The notes below the pieces were generated by a model, which saw nothing but the letters and a program-made list of their open reading frames with translations, made no database searches and was not told where the DNA came from. A stretch of 64,000 nucleotides of DNA. Origin: UBA3103 sp002365855. GTDB taxonomy: Bacteria > Bacillota > Desulfotomaculia > Desulfotomaculales > Pelotomaculaceae. Both the position numbers and the translations under genes were made by a program. The stretch covers positions 52,276 to 116,275 of the forward strand of contig DAOURR010000001.1 of assembly GCA_030627625.1 (NCBI GenBank), written 5' to 3'. This document shows positions 34,779 through 43,441 of this stretch, one piece after another; the stretch's first letter is position 1, and each line of letters opens with the position of its first letter.

Positions 34779-35135
34779 TTGCTGGAGAAGGTTGCCTGGA
34801 TAAATTTGCTCTATGATTTTTACGGTCAGCTTTTGACCCAACGCCAAAAAGATTTTACAGAGCTGTATTACAGCCAGAACCTTTCCCTGGGCGAAATAGC
34901 TGCTGAATTTACAGTAACCCGGCAGGCAGTTCATGATACATTGAAGAGGGCGGAGCAGCTGCTCTCACAGTACGAGGAAAAGCTGGGCCTGGTTTCAAAA
35001 TTTAATCTGGAAAGAGATAAGCTTGCTCACGCTGTCGTCCTCCTGGATGAATCCGGGATGGCAGTGATGGATGAAAGGGTATGCAAGGCAAGGGATATTA
35101 TCAGAGAGGTTTTGTTACTAGCCGAAAATAATTAG
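34779..35135 (+). CDS. ylxM: UPF0122 DNA-binding protein YlxM
   Basis: 118 residues, sigma-70 region-4-like helix-turn-helix (LGEIAAEFTVTRQAVHDTLK). The family is encoded before ffh in Bacillota and is thought to support SRP function; the mechanism is not settled. N-terminal LLYDFYGQLLTQRQKDFTEL is diagnostic. TTG start at 34779. It is 34 bp before ffh and shares its promoter. Confidence 0.95.
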   Translation: MLEKVAWINLLYDFYGQLLTQRQKDFTELYYSQNLSLGEIAAEFTVTRQAVHDTLKRAEQLLSQYEEKLGLVSKFNLERDKLAHAVVLLDESGMAVMDERVCKARDIIREVLLLAENN

Positions 35136-35169
35136 TTGCCGGAAAGTAAGTGTGTAGGGAGGGTTAAGC

Positions 35170-36519
35170 ATGTTTGCCAGCCTGGCCGAAAGGCTGCAGG
35201 AGACCTTCAAAAAATTAAGAGGGAAAGGGCGCCTGACTGAAAGCGATGTGAATGAAGCATTGCGGGAGGTACGGATGGCCCTGTTGGAGGCCGATGTAAA
35301 CTTTAAAGTTGTAAAAGATTTTATCGCCCGCATCAAAGAGCGGGCAGTCGGACAGGAACTGCTGGCCAGCCTTAATCCAGCTCAGCATGTGATAAAAATT
35401 GTTCACGATGAGCTGGCCTCTTTGATGGGCGGCTCAAACAGCAAAATAAACCTGGCCCCCAAGCCCCCCACAGTCATAATGATGGTTGGTTTAAACGGCG
35501 CGGGGAAAACTACCACTACGGCCAAGCTTGCCAGCCTGCTTCGCAAGCAGGGCAGGCGCCCGCTGATGGCAGCGGCTGATGTTTACCGTCCTGCGGCGGT
35601 GAAACAGCTTGAGGTGCTTGGCAAACAATTAAATGTGCCGGTATTTACCATGGATGCAGGTGAAGACCCTGTGGCTATAGGTGTGGCTTCGGTTGAAAGC
35701 GCGATTATGGGAGCGCGGGATATAGTGATTATTGATACCGCCGGCCGCCAGGAAGTAAATGATGAACTTATGGCTGAGCTGGAAACCATGAAGGAAGCAG
35801 TCAGCCCCCATGAAATACTCCTGGTAGTGGATGCCATGACTGGACAGGCGGCGGTTAACGTTGCTGAAACTTTTAACACCAGGCTTGGACTGGACGGGGT
35901 TATACTGACCAAACTGGACGGTGACACCAGGGGGGGCGCTGCGCTGTCAGTGCGGGCAGTGACAGGAAAGCCGATCAAATTCGCAGGCGTGGGCGAAAAA
36001 CTCGATGCCCTGGAGCAGTTTCACCCGGACCGTATGGCTGAAAGGATCCTGGGCATGGGAGATATGCTTACACTGATTGAAAAAGCCCAGGAGAACTTTG
36101 ACACAGAGCAGATGGCCATAATGCAGAAAAAAATTCAGAACATGGAGTTCACCCTGGACGACTTTTTGGACCAGCTGAACCAGGTTAAAAAGCTGGGGCC
36201 AATTGATCAGATCCTTGGCATGATCCCCGGCCTGGGCGGGGCTAAAAAACTGAAAGACCTCCAGGTAGACGAGAAGGAGCTTGTTAATGTCGAGGCCATA
36301 ATAAAATCAATGACACCCGCAGAGCGGACTGACCCGGAGCGGGTGCTCAACGGCAGCAGGAAGAGGCGGATTGCCAGCGGCAGCGGCACAACTGTCCAGG
36401 AAGTCAACCGCCTGCTAAAACAATTTGAGCAGACCAGAAAAATGATGAAACAGTTAATGGACATGGAAAAAACGCTTAAAAAGGGCGGCAAATTAGCTAA
36501 AAATCCGTTCTTTAGCTAA
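35170..36519 (+). CDS. ffh: Signal recognition particle protein Ffh (SRP54)
   Basis: GTPase that binds signal peptides and 4.5S/6S-type SRP RNA. 449 residues: N domain (about 1-90), G domain with GLNGAGKTTTTAKLASLLRK, DTAGRQ and TKLDGDTRGG, and a methionine-rich M domain (about 300-449, with EQTRKMMKQLMDMEK). ATG start after GGGAGGG. It leads the ribosome-maturation genes that follow. Confidence 0.98.
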   Translation: MFASLAERLQETFKKLRGKGRLTESDVNEALREVRMALLEADVNFKVVKDFIARIKERAVGQELLASLNPAQHVIKIVHDELASLMGGSNSKINLAPKPPTVIMMVGLNGAGKTTTTAKLASLLRKQGRRPLMAAADVYRPAAVKQLEVLGKQLNVPVFTMDAGEDPVAIGVASVESAIMGARDIVIIDTAGRQEVNDELMAELETMKEAVSPHEILLVVDAMTGQAAVNVAETFNTRLGLDGVILTKLDGDTRGGAALSVRAVTGKPIKFAGVGEKLDALEQFHPDRMAERILGMGDMLTLIEKAQENFDTEQMAIMQKKIQNMEFTLDDFLDQLNQVKKLGPIDQILGMIPGLGGAKKLKDLQVDEKELVNVEAIIKSMTPAERTDPERVLNGSRKRRIASGSGTTVQEVNRLLKQFEQTRKMMKQLMDMEKTLKKGGKLAKNPFFS

Positions 36520-36543
36520 ACTAACATAAGGAGGTGAGGTCGC

Positions 36544-36816
36544 GTGGCTGTTAGAATTCGACTGCGCAGAATGGGTGCTAAAAAGGCTCCTTTCTATCGC
36601 ATTGTGGTAGCTGATTCCCGTTCCCCGAGAGATGGCAGGTTTATTGAGGAAATTGGTTATTACGACCCATTGAAGGATCCCGCGGTGATCAAAATCAACG
36701 AGGAAAAGGCTATTGACTGGCTAAAAAAGGGAGCTCAGCTTTCCGAAACTGCCAGAGCCTTGTTCAACAAGGCCGGGGTTTTAAAGAAAACAGCAGGTGA
36801 GGGGGAGGCATATTAA
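36544..36816 (+). CDS. rpsP: 30S ribosomal protein S16
   Basis: 90 residues. MAVRIRLRRMGAKKAPFYRI and VVADSRSPRDGRFIEEIG are the family signature. GTG start after AGGAGGTGAGG. Between this gene and khpA lies a perfect GC palindrome, CCGGCGCC-G-GGCGCCGG (36829-36845), without a T-run. Confidence 0.98.
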   Translation: MAVRIRLRRMGAKKAPFYRIVVADSRSPRDGRFIEEIGYYDPLKDPAVIKINEEKAIDWLKKGAQLSETARALFNKAGVLKKTAGEGEAY

Positions 36817-36875
36817 TTTCTCCCTAGACCGGCGCCGGGCGCCGGGCTACAATTTCAGGGCAGGGAGGAACTGCA

Positions 36876-37103
36876 TTGAAAGAGCTTGTAGAGGTACTGG
36901 CCAGGGCCCTAGTTGATCAGCCGGACAAAGTCGTGGTTGATTTAATCGAGAGAGATAAGTCTACACTAATCGAACTCAAGGTAGCCCCCGAAGATATGGG
37001 AAAGGTAATCGGCAAGCAGGGCAGGATCGCTAAGGCTATACGTACGGTGGTCAAGGTGTCTGCTGCAAGGCAGAAGAAAAAGGTTATCGTTGAAATTATC
37101 TAG
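36876..37103 (+). CDS. khpA: KH-domain RNA-binding protein KhpA
   Basis: 75 residues, a single KH domain with the GxxG loop in GKVIGKQGRIAKAIRT. The partner of KhpB in Bacillota, involved in RNA binding and cell-envelope regulation. TTG start after CAGGGAGGA. It is in its canonical place between rpsP and ylqD. Confidence 0.95.
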   Translation: MKELVEVLARALVDQPDKVVVDLIERDKSTLIELKVAPEDMGKVIGKQGRIAKAIRTVVKVSAARQKKKVIVEII

Positions 37104-37140
37104 GCGGGGAACCTGCTAAAAACCCTGGAGGATATCCTGT

Positions 37141-37557
37141 ATGGAGACGCTGACACTGATCCGTCCGGTATTAGTTAAGGTCAAGGTAACGGATAGTCAT
37201 AAAAATGTAATGGTGGCTGAGCTGCAGGAAGAACTTAAAAGAGTCGAGCTGGAACTGCGCCATCTTGACTTTCAGGAGAAACGGCTGGTCAGTGAATTGG
37301 AAAAGAAGAACCCACAGGGGATACCAGCCGTGAGACACAGCCTGGAAGAGGAACGCCGGAAAAGATTGGAAAGCCGTAAGAGGCTGGCCGATCGAATCCG
37401 GGAAACCGGACAGTTGGCCCTGGGCTCGGAAGTCATCTACAGCAGGATGGAAAGTCTTGTTGAGGTGAATGTAGGAGACGAATGGAGCAGGATTACGGGA
37501 GCAGTGATCATTCTTGAGGACGGGCTCGTGAAGGAAATCAGGCAGGGAGGCGCTTGA
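37141..37557 (+). CDS. ylqD: YlqD family protein
   Basis: 138 residues. A short beta-type N terminus (LIRPVLVKVKVTD), a charged coiled coil (about 25-90) and a C-terminal beta part (SLVEVNVGDEW). The function is unknown; the gene is conserved here, between khpA and rimM. ATG start after CTGGAGGA. Confidence 0.88.
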   Translation: METLTLIRPVLVKVKVTDSHKNVMVAELQEELKRVELELRHLDFQEKRLVSELEKKNPQGIPAVRHSLEEERRKRLESRKRLADRIRETGQLALGSEVIYSRMESLVEVNVGDEWSRITGAVIILEDGLVKEIRQGGA

Positions 37558-37570
37558 GAGGACGGCAGCT

Positions 37571-38083
37571 ATGTCTGTTGATTTTATCACTATAGGTAAG
37601 ATCCTGAAAACACAGGGTCACAGGGGCGCTGTCCGCGTCCTGCCCCTAACTGACTACCCCGAAAGGTTTCAAAAAAATAGCCGGGTTTGGTTTTCTGCGG
37701 CGGGTCCCAGGCGCGAGCTCAATATAGAGGATGCGTCTCCCCACCAAAAATACATGATTATAAAATTTAAAGAAATTGAAACTGCCAACGACGCGGAGGA
37801 ACTCAAAGGAGGACTTTTGGAAGTCACACGTGACAAGCTGGTGTCTCTTCCGGAGGGAAGCTACTATATTTTTGACATCGTGGGCCTCAATGTGTTTGAC
37901 CGTGCGGGGAAGTTTATGGGTGTAGTGTCTGAAGTTCTGCGGACCGGCGCAAACGATGTATACATGGTTGACACCGAAGGTAAGCCTCTTATGATTCCGG
38001 CTCTCAAACATGTGGTCAGTGAGATTGACCTTGCCGGGCGGCGCATGGTGGTTGAACTCCCGGAAGGGCTGGTAGATTCATGA
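37571..38083 (+). CDS. rimM: Ribosome maturation factor RimM
   Basis: Binds S19 and helps mature the 30S head. 170 residues: RimM N-terminal domain (IGKILKTQGHRGAVRVLPLT) and PRC-barrel C-terminal domain (YYIFDIVGLNVFDRAGKFMG and MVDTEGKPLMIPAL). The stop overlaps the trmD start by 4 nt. Confidence 0.97.
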   Translation: MSVDFITIGKILKTQGHRGAVRVLPLTDYPERFQKNSRVWFSAAGPRRELNIEDASPHQKYMIIKFKEIETANDAEELKGGLLEVTRDKLVSLPEGSYYIFDIVGLNVFDRAGKFMGVVSEVLRTGANDVYMVDTEGKPLMIPALKHVVSEIDLAGRRMVVELPEGLVDS

Positions 38084-38832
38084 GAGTGGATGTCTTAACG
38101 CTGTTTCCTGAAATGTTCTCCGGCCCGTTTTCCAGCAGTATTATGAAAAGGGCGAGAGAACGTCGTTTATTAGATATTAATCTGGTTAATATCAGGGACT
38201 TTTCCACGAACAAGCACCATACGGTTGACGATACGCCTTACGGGGGCGGCGCTGGAATGGTTATGAGCGCAGAGCCTATTTTCCTTGCGGTGCAGCATGT
38301 TGTCAGACAGCTTGGCAAAGCGCCGCAGCGGGTGGTAATGATGTGCCCCCGGGGTAAGCCATTTAACCAGGCTATGGCTTTGGATATGGCTGTGGAAAGC
38401 AACCTGGTCATTATCTGCGGCCACTACGAGGGTATTGATGAGCGAGTTCGCGAGATGCTGGTGACTGATGAAGTATCAATAGGAGATTTTGTCCTTACCG
38501 GCGGTGAGCTGCCTGCCATGGTCCTTATTGACGCTATAACCCGTCTCATTCCAGGTGTGCTGGGGGGAGCTTTTTCAACTGAAGAAGAGTCTTTCCGGTC
38601 AGGCCTTCTGGAATATCCTCAATATACCAGGCCCAGGCTGTACCAGGGGTCTGAGGTGCCGGATGTTCTTCTGAGCGGCCATCATGGGGAGGTCAGGAAG
38701 TGGAGAAGACGGCAGTCCCTGCTGCTCACCCTGGCGTGCCGACCGGATTTGCTCAGTAAAGCTGATTTAACCCGGGAGGACAAGGATATTCTGAAGAGCA
38801 TTGCAGACGACCTGCAGGGATTGGATTTATGA
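38080..38832 (+). CDS. trmD: tRNA (guanine37-N1)-methyltransferase TrmD
   Basis: SPOUT-class methyltransferase, 250 residues. MRVDVLTLFPEMFSGPFSSS at the N terminus and the trefoil-knot SAM site LVIICGHYEGIDERVR / VSIGDFVLTGGELPAMVLID are diagnostic. ATG start overlaps the rimM stop. RplS follows after 165 bp that include its own promoter. Confidence 0.98.
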   Translation: MRVDVLTLFPEMFSGPFSSSIMKRARERRLLDINLVNIRDFSTNKHHTVDDTPYGGGAGMVMSAEPIFLAVQHVVRQLGKAPQRVVMMCPRGKPFNQAMALDMAVESNLVIICGHYEGIDERVREMLVTDEVSIGDFVLTGGELPAMVLIDAITRLIPGVLGGAFSTEEESFRSGLLEYPQYTRPRLYQGSEVPDVLLSGHHGEVRKWRRRQSLLLTLACRPDLLSKADLTREDKDILKSIADDLQGLDL

Positions 38833-38892
38833 TAAAAAGTGGACAAAACTCAAGACTCTTTGCCGGCGCCTCTGTGTTATTAAGGTAAATTG

Positions 38893-38921
38893 TTGCCGGG
38901 TAAAGAGGTTTGTGCTATAAT
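38893..38921 (+). promoter_or_regulatory. Promoter for rplS
   Basis: -35 TTGCCG (38893-38898), 17-bp spacer ending in TGTGC, -10 TATAAT (38916-38921); the TG two bases before the -10 makes it an extended -10. A leader of about 70 nt precedes the start codon, a length at which L19 leaders act in some Bacillota; no structure could be assigned. Confidence 0.65.
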
Positions 38922-38997
38922 AACTTTTGTTGATGCAAGGTGGTTAGATAATTTTTGGTTTCACCTTTAATGTACATAAGGAAGGAGGGTGTCTTAA

Positions 38998-39339
38998 ATG
39001 AACCTCATCCATTCGCTTGATCAGGAGCAGATGAAGAAAGATATATCAAAATTTAACCCCGGCGATACCGTGAGGGTACACGTCAAAGTTGTAGAAGGCG
39101 GTCGTGAAAGGATCCAGGCCTTTGAAGGTGTGGTAATCAGGCGCAAGGGCGGCGGCCTCGGCGAAACATTTACCGTCAGAAGAGTATCCTACGGGGTAGG
39201 GGTTGAAAGAACTTTTCCACTGCACACACCTAAAATTGACCGCATTGAAGTCGTCAGGAGAGGCCGTGTGCGCCGGGCAAGATTATACTACCTGCGAGGA
39301 CTTCGCGGCAAAGCTGCCCGTATTAGGGATAAGCGGTAG
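38998..39339 (+). CDS. rplS: 50S ribosomal protein L19
   Basis: 113 residues. FNPGDTVRVHVKVVEGGRER, FEGVVIRRKGGGLGETFTVR and the basic C terminus RARLYYLRGLRGKAARI are standard. ATG start after GGAAGGAGGG. It has its own promoter and terminator. Confidence 0.98.
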   Translation: MNLIHSLDQEQMKKDISKFNPGDTVRVHVKVVEGGRERIQAFEGVVIRRKGGGLGETFTVRRVSYGVGVERTFPLHTPKIDRIEVVRRGRVRRARLYYLRGLRGKAARIRDKR

Positions 39340-39350
39340 AAGTTAGTTAC

Positions 39351-39379
39351 AAGGGGCTGGGTTTTAGCAGTCCCTTTTT
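39351..39379 (+). terminator. Rho-independent terminator after rplS
   Basis: AAGGGGCTG/CAGTCCCTT stem (9 bp with one G-T), then TTTTT. Confidence 0.8.
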
Positions 39380-39420
39380 GCTATTCAAAAACTCCTGGCT
39401 TCAATAGCCTTATACGTTTT

Positions 39421-39966
39421 ATGGAGGAAAAAGTGGAACAAAAAGAGCAAGATAAAAAGACTTCTTTGCCGGTAGAAATCCTGCAGTCGTTGGTTGTTGC
39501 GATTATTTTAGCCGTACTGATCCACACGTTTATTATGCAAAATTTTCGCATACCTTCCGGTTCCATGGAGCCTACCCTGCAAATCAATGATTATATTTTT
39601 GCGAGCAAGCTGCATTACCGTTTTCAGGAGCCTGAAAGGGGCGATATTATTGTCTTCAGGTATCCCAAGGATCCAAAGCGTTACTTTGTGAAAAGGCTGA
39701 TAGCAATTGGCGGTGAAACTGTGGCCATCAGGAACAGTCTTCTTTACATTGACGGGGAGCAGGTCCCGGAGGATTACCTGCCCCCAGGACTGGAGTTTTC
39801 TGATTTTGGGACCATTGATGTGCCCGAGGGTTATTATTTCATGCTGGGTGACAATCGCAATAACAGCAGCGACAGCAGGGAATGGGGATTCGTACCCAGA
39901 AACCTGATTGTAGGCAAAGAAATTTTCATATACTGGCCGCCTGGCCGGATTGGTGTTGCACATTGA
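39421..39966 (+). CDS. lepB: Signal peptidase I
   Basis: Membrane serine protease that removes signal peptides. 181 residues, one N-terminal membrane helix (about 18-40). Catalytic Ser in FRIPSGSMEPTL and Lys in RYFVKRLIAIGGE; box E is MLGDNRNNSSDSREWG. ATG 39421 lacks a ribosome site. GTG 39433 lies 5 nt after GGAGG and could be the start. The end overlaps the open frame before rbgA. Confidence 0.96.
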   Translation: MEEKVEQKEQDKKTSLPVEILQSLVVAIILAVLIHTFIMQNFRIPSGSMEPTLQINDYIFASKLHYRFQEPERGDIIVFRYPKDPKRYFVKRLIAIGGETVAIRNSLLYIDGEQVPEDYLPPGLEFSDFGTIDVPEGYYFMLGDNRNNSSDSREWGFVPRNLIVGKEIFIYWPPGRIGVAH

Positions 39967-40015
39967 TGAATGTTGCTCAGGACTTCACGTTAGTTACTAT
40001 AAGAAGGGCGCCTGT

Positions 40016-40891
40016 ATGGATTTTAATTTAAACTGGTTTCCGGGACATATGGCCAAAGCGAGACGCCTGGTTAAGGAAAATCTAAAGCTGGTGGATGTGG
40101 TCATTGAGGTTTTAGACGCCAGGATACCTATGAGCAGCAGAAACCCGGAATTAAAAAATTTGGCTGCGGGCAAACCCAGGTTGGTCGTGCTGAACAAGTC
40201 TGACCTGGCCGACCCGGATCTGACCCTGCGCTGGAAAAAATATTTTTTATCAGAAGGCAACCCTGCGGTCGCCGTGGACTCAGTCGGAGGCAGCGGGGTG
40301 AGGGAAGTGTCGGAATTGGTGCGTCAGCTTGCCGCACCTAAAATGAGTTCTTTGATGTCCTCCGGCAGGAGGAGCAGGTCTGTCCGTTGTATGGTTCTGG
40401 GCATTCCTAACGTGGGGAAGTCTTTTTTTATTAATAAGCTTGTAGGCCAGCGAGCGGCCAGGGCCGGAGATAAGCCGGGCATAACCAGAGGTCAGCAGTG
40501 GGTCAGAGTGGCGGGAAATCTGGAATTGCTGGACACACCGGGGATACTGAAGCCTGGAGTTGAGAGACCGGAGGCGGCTTTCCGTCTGATAGCGACCGGA
40601 GCGATCAAGGAGGACCTGTATGACCTGCATAAAGCCGCGGTAGTGTTGTTGAAATGGCTGGTGAAGAAATACCCTCAAGCTTTAAAAGACAGGTACAGGC
40701 TGGAGCCTCTGCCGCATGAGCCGGAAATTATTCTGGAAGAGATAGGGTCAATGAGAGGCTACTATCAAGCTGGTGGAATTGTGGATACTCTGAAAGCGGC
40801 GCAGGCTGTTCTGAAGGAGTTTAGGGAAGGGACACTCGGCCGTTACACAATGGATGACCCCGGTGATATCAAAGAATTTGACGCTTTTTAG
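40016..40891 (+). CDS. rbgA: Ribosome biogenesis GTPase RbgA (YlqF)
   Basis: Circularly permuted GTPase needed for late 50S assembly. About 291 residues. Motif order G4 (NKSDL) before G1 (LGIPNVGKSFFINKL), then G2/G3 (GITRGQQW, DTPGIL), as expected for permuted GTPases; the N-terminal NWFPGHMAKA is diagnostic. The frame opens at 39950, but ATG 40016 fits both family and ribosome site AGAAGGG. In Bacillus rnhB follows directly; here the FDH/Tat block intervenes. Confidence 0.97.
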   Translation: MDFNLNWFPGHMAKARRLVKENLKLVDVVIEVLDARIPMSSRNPELKNLAAGKPRLVVLNKSDLADPDLTLRWKKYFLSEGNPAVAVDSVGGSGVREVSELVRQLAAPKMSSLMSSGRRSRSVRCMVLGIPNVGKSFFINKLVGQRAARAGDKPGITRGQQWVRVAGNLELLDTPGILKPGVERPEAAFRLIATGAIKEDLYDLHKAAVVLLKWLVKKYPQALKDRYRLEPLPHEPEIILEEIGSMRGYYQAGGIVDTLKAAQAVLKEFREGTLGRYTMDDPGDIKEFDAF

Positions 40892-40975
40892 CAGGATCTT
40901 TTACCTTGCAGCCAGAATAAATAGATAATAATGTTTTTCCTGTTACCTAAAAGTATTTTTGGGGAGGGGTTAGTG

Positions 40976-41197
40976 TTGCCAAGTCTAGGTATGCCTGAAC
41001 TGATATTGATTTTGGTAATTGCGATGGTTATATTCGGCCCTAAGAAACTACCTGAGATGGGAAAGTCCCTCGGTAAAACCATGAATGAGTTCCGCAGGGC
41101 TTCGGCGTCGGGCCTGGATGAAGTTAACGTCATAACAAAGGAAATTAAAGATGAGGTTCAGCAGGTCGCCAGCGTCATTCAGAATAAACCCAATTAA
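40976..41197 (+). CDS. tatA: Twin-arginine translocase TatA/E family subunit (copy 1)
   Basis: About 73 residues. One membrane helix (PELILILVIAMVIFG), the conserved F-G-P hinge and amphipathic helix PKKLPEMGKSLGKTMNEFRR. It forms the pore part of the Tat system. TTG 40976 or GTG 40973 follow GGGGAGGGG. It faces the FDH operon, whose alpha subunit has a Tat signal. A second tatA lies at 47622-47834 next to the only tatC in the window. Confidence 0.93.
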   Translation: MPSLGMPELILILVIAMVIFGPKKLPEMGKSLGKTMNEFRRASASGLDEVNVITKEIKDEVQQVASVIQNKPN

Positions 41198-41233
41198 ATT
41201 ATTATTTTTATTTCCTTAAAAAGATTTAACCGT

Positions 41234-41275
41234 AAACGCAAGTAGCAGAAAATGCTTGCGTTTAATTTTTTGTTT
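41234..41275 (+). terminator. Terminator after tatA copy 1
   Basis: Perfect AAACGCAAG/CTTGCGTTT stem followed by AATTTTTTGTTTTT. Confidence 0.85.
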
Positions 41276-41279
41276 TTAT

Positions 41280-41320
41280 ATATAAAGAAGTCCAGGAGGG
41301 CAATCAATATCCCTCCTGGA
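41280..41320 (-). terminator. Terminator of the formate dehydrogenase operon
   Basis: Perfect 10-bp TCCAGGAGGG/CCCTCCTGGA hairpin (41291-41300, 41311-41320); on the minus strand it is followed by CTTCTTTATAT. It lies 44 bp after the stop of the nrfD-like gene. Confidence 0.75.
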
Positions 41321-41363
41321 CTCTTATTAGACATATTAAAACCAGTAATCCGCTCAGGCCGTG

Positions 41364-42545
41364 TTAGGCATGAATCCCCGGTTTGGAAGCAAAGTCGTGC
41401 CCGTGTGAAACGTGGTCCTCTTTGGACAGAATTGGGAAATTTTCCACCACAAAACAGTAAAGAAGGACCAGAGCGCTCCACATACCGATTGTGATCATCC
41501 ACTCCCAGAAGCTCGGGAAGTAGCTGCCGCCTGCAGCCTTGGCCATCCCCGTGAACACTACGTTCATCCGGTTGAAGATGACGCCCACTACCACCAGAAT
41601 GGAGGCGGTTAGGACCCCCCACAGCTTGGTACGGATGGAGGGAATAGCGTACATGATAATTGGAATCACAACAAAACCAATCATCTCAATCAAAAACATG
41701 TTACTTTCATAAGAGCCGTTAAATGCCATAGAAAAGACACCCCGGTATACCAAGTCAATTATTTTTACGATCAGGTAAATAACCATCATCCAAAGGGTGA
41801 CTTTGGTCAGGCTTTCAAAGACATGCATCTCTGGTTCCCGGCCGTAGGCCCTGGCTGCCAGGGTGCCCTCAACTGTAACCATGGCCGGCCCAAGGAAGAA
41901 GGCTGACCAGACAAAGAAAAATGGTATAATCATGGACCACCATAACGGGTACAGTCTATCTATTGCGACGATATAAAGGGAACCCAGTGATGATTGGTGC
42001 AGAGATGGTAGGACAATACCAAGAATCAGCATCGGGGTCATTAAAGCTCCTAAGATCTTCTTCATAGCGGGGAAATTGACCTTTTCAAAAAAGATATCCC
42101 CGAACTCCAGAACCTGCACAGTGGTATAGAGTGAAATGCACCAGAATACCTCAAAGAGCACGGAGTGGAATCCCCAGTAAAAGAAGGGGCGCCAGAAGTT
42201 GTACCATCTCCCGATATCCAGGAAAAGGCTGACCAAGGCGATAATGTAACCAATCAGGGAAGTCAACAGCGCGGCGCGGGCGATCGGCAGGTACTTATCC
42301 TTGTGCAGTACGTGAACGATCAGTGCGGTGCTAAACCCGCCGCCTGCCAGGGCGATGCCGCAAAGCAGGTCAAAGCCGATCCACAGTCCCCAAGGCCACT
42401 CATCGCTAAGGTTGGTTACAGCTCCCAGGCCGTAAACAAAACGGTAAAGTGCCGCCGCGACTGCAATAGCCACGAAAGCAAATAATAACATTCTAAAAGC
42501 AGTGATCCTGAAACTCCAGTTTCTTCCTATTTGCATTTGCTTCAC
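41364..42545 (-). CDS. nrfD: NrfD-type membrane subunit of formate dehydrogenase
   Basis: 393 residues with about nine to ten hydrophobic segments, NrfD/PsrC/HybB family. These subunits anchor the complex and exchange electrons with the quinone pool. WPWGLWIGFDLLCGIALAGG near residue 50 is the conserved family block. No haem ligands of the FdnI b-type are required in this family. ATG start behind GGAGGTGAAG. It is the last gene of fdnG-iron-sulfur subunit-nrfD, 18 bp after the iron-sulfur gene. Confidence 0.92.
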   Translation of the reverse strand: MKQMQIGRNWSFRITAFRMLLFAFVAIAVAAALYRFVYGLGAVTNLSDEWPWGLWIGFDLLCGIALAGGGFSTALIVHVLHKDKYLPIARAALLTSLIGYIIALVSLFLDIGRWYNFWRPFFYWGFHSVLFEVFWCISLYTTVQVLEFGDIFFEKVNFPAMKKILGALMTPMLILGIVLPSLHQSSLGSLYIVAIDRLYPLWWSMIIPFFFVWSAFFLGPAMVTVEGTLAARAYGREPEMHVFESLTKVTLWMMVIYLIVKIIDLVYRGVFSMAFNGSYESNMFLIEMIGFVVIPIIMYAIPSIRTKLWGVLTASILVVVGVIFNRMNVVFTGMAKAAGGSYFPSFWEWMITIGMWSALVLLYCFVVENFPILSKEDHVSHGHDFASKPGIHA

Positions 42546-42563
42546 CTCCAGTCTAAGATATGA

Positions 42564-43400
42564 CTATTCCTTAGGATCTACAGGAGCGTACATTTCTGAC
42601 TCGTCATGGACCTCAGCCCGCCTCTTGGTGTAAGCGCGCATCGCGGTCAGGAGGGCGCCCCAGCCAAAGAATATTGCAGGTGTCCATTTCAACACATCCC
42701 AGGTTAAGGAAGGGATGGACCTTTCAGTAACCGGCTTGCCGTAAGCTTCAGTCCTGAAGCCGATTTTATCGAAAGGAACGTCGGAAATATACAACCAGGA
42801 AGTACCGCCGTATTCCTTCTCACCGTAAACGCGCTTGACGTAGTTGGGGTTTTTGTTGATCCTGTCCCAAGCTTCGGCAAGAAGCTCCTCCCTGTCGCCA
42901 AATTTCAAGGTCTGTGTGGGGCAGGAGGTCACGCAGGCGGGTTCCAAACCCTCTTCTTTCATCCGGTCATAGCAAAAACGGCACTTCAGTACGTACGGGA
43001 AAGCCTTATCCCACTGGAATGACGGTACGCCGAATGGACAGGCGATCATGCAGTAGCGGCAGCCAACACAATAATCCTGATTTAGTGTAGTTGGCTTGTA
43101 AATAACCGCTCCTTCTTTTGTTTTTACGAATGAATGAGTGAAGCATGCTGATTCACAGGCGGGCTCAAGGCAGTGCATGCACTGTTTCTTGACAAAGCGC
43201 CATTTTATGTCGTCGCCATCTTCTATCATGTAGTTGTTAACAACCGTCCAGTTATTTGCATCCATTTTACCCGGAGCGTCCCAATTATTCTGAAATCCAC
43301 CCGGGATGGAAGGCAGGTCGTTCCATGACTTGCACGATACCATGCAGCTCCGGCAGGCAATGCACCTTGTAACATCCACCAATACACCTTTAGACATCAT
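42564..43400 (-). CDS. Formate dehydrogenase iron-sulfur (beta) subunit
   Basis: 278 residues with four ferredoxin-type cysteine groups: CIACRSCMVSC, CMHCLEPACESAC, CVGCRYCMIACPFG and CRFCYDRM...CVTSC, for four [4Fe-4S] clusters that wire the catalytic subunit to the membrane. A hydrophobic helix near the C terminus (LKWTPAIFFGWGALLTAM) would anchor it, as in FdnH/HybA types. It has no signal peptide of its own and is probably exported by hitch-hiking with the Tat substrate alpha subunit (known for the family). ATG start after GGAGGTG; the first ATG at 43400 is followed by a second. Confidence 0.94.
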   Translation of the reverse strand: MMSKGVLVDVTRCIACRSCMVSCKSWNDLPSIPGGFQNNWDAPGKMDANNWTVVNNYMIEDGDDIKWRFVKKQCMHCLEPACESACFTHSFVKTKEGAVIYKPTTLNQDYCVGCRYCMIACPFGVPSFQWDKAFPYVLKCRFCYDRMKEEGLEPACVTSCPTQTLKFGDREELLAEAWDRINKNPNYVKRVYGEKEYGGTSWLYISDVPFDKIGFRTEAYGKPVTERSIPSLTWDVLKWTPAIFFGWGALLTAMRAYTKRRAEVHDESEMYAPVDPKE

Positions 43401-43441
43401 TACACCTCCGATTTCTGCTAGGGATTAGGTGGTTCCCATTC

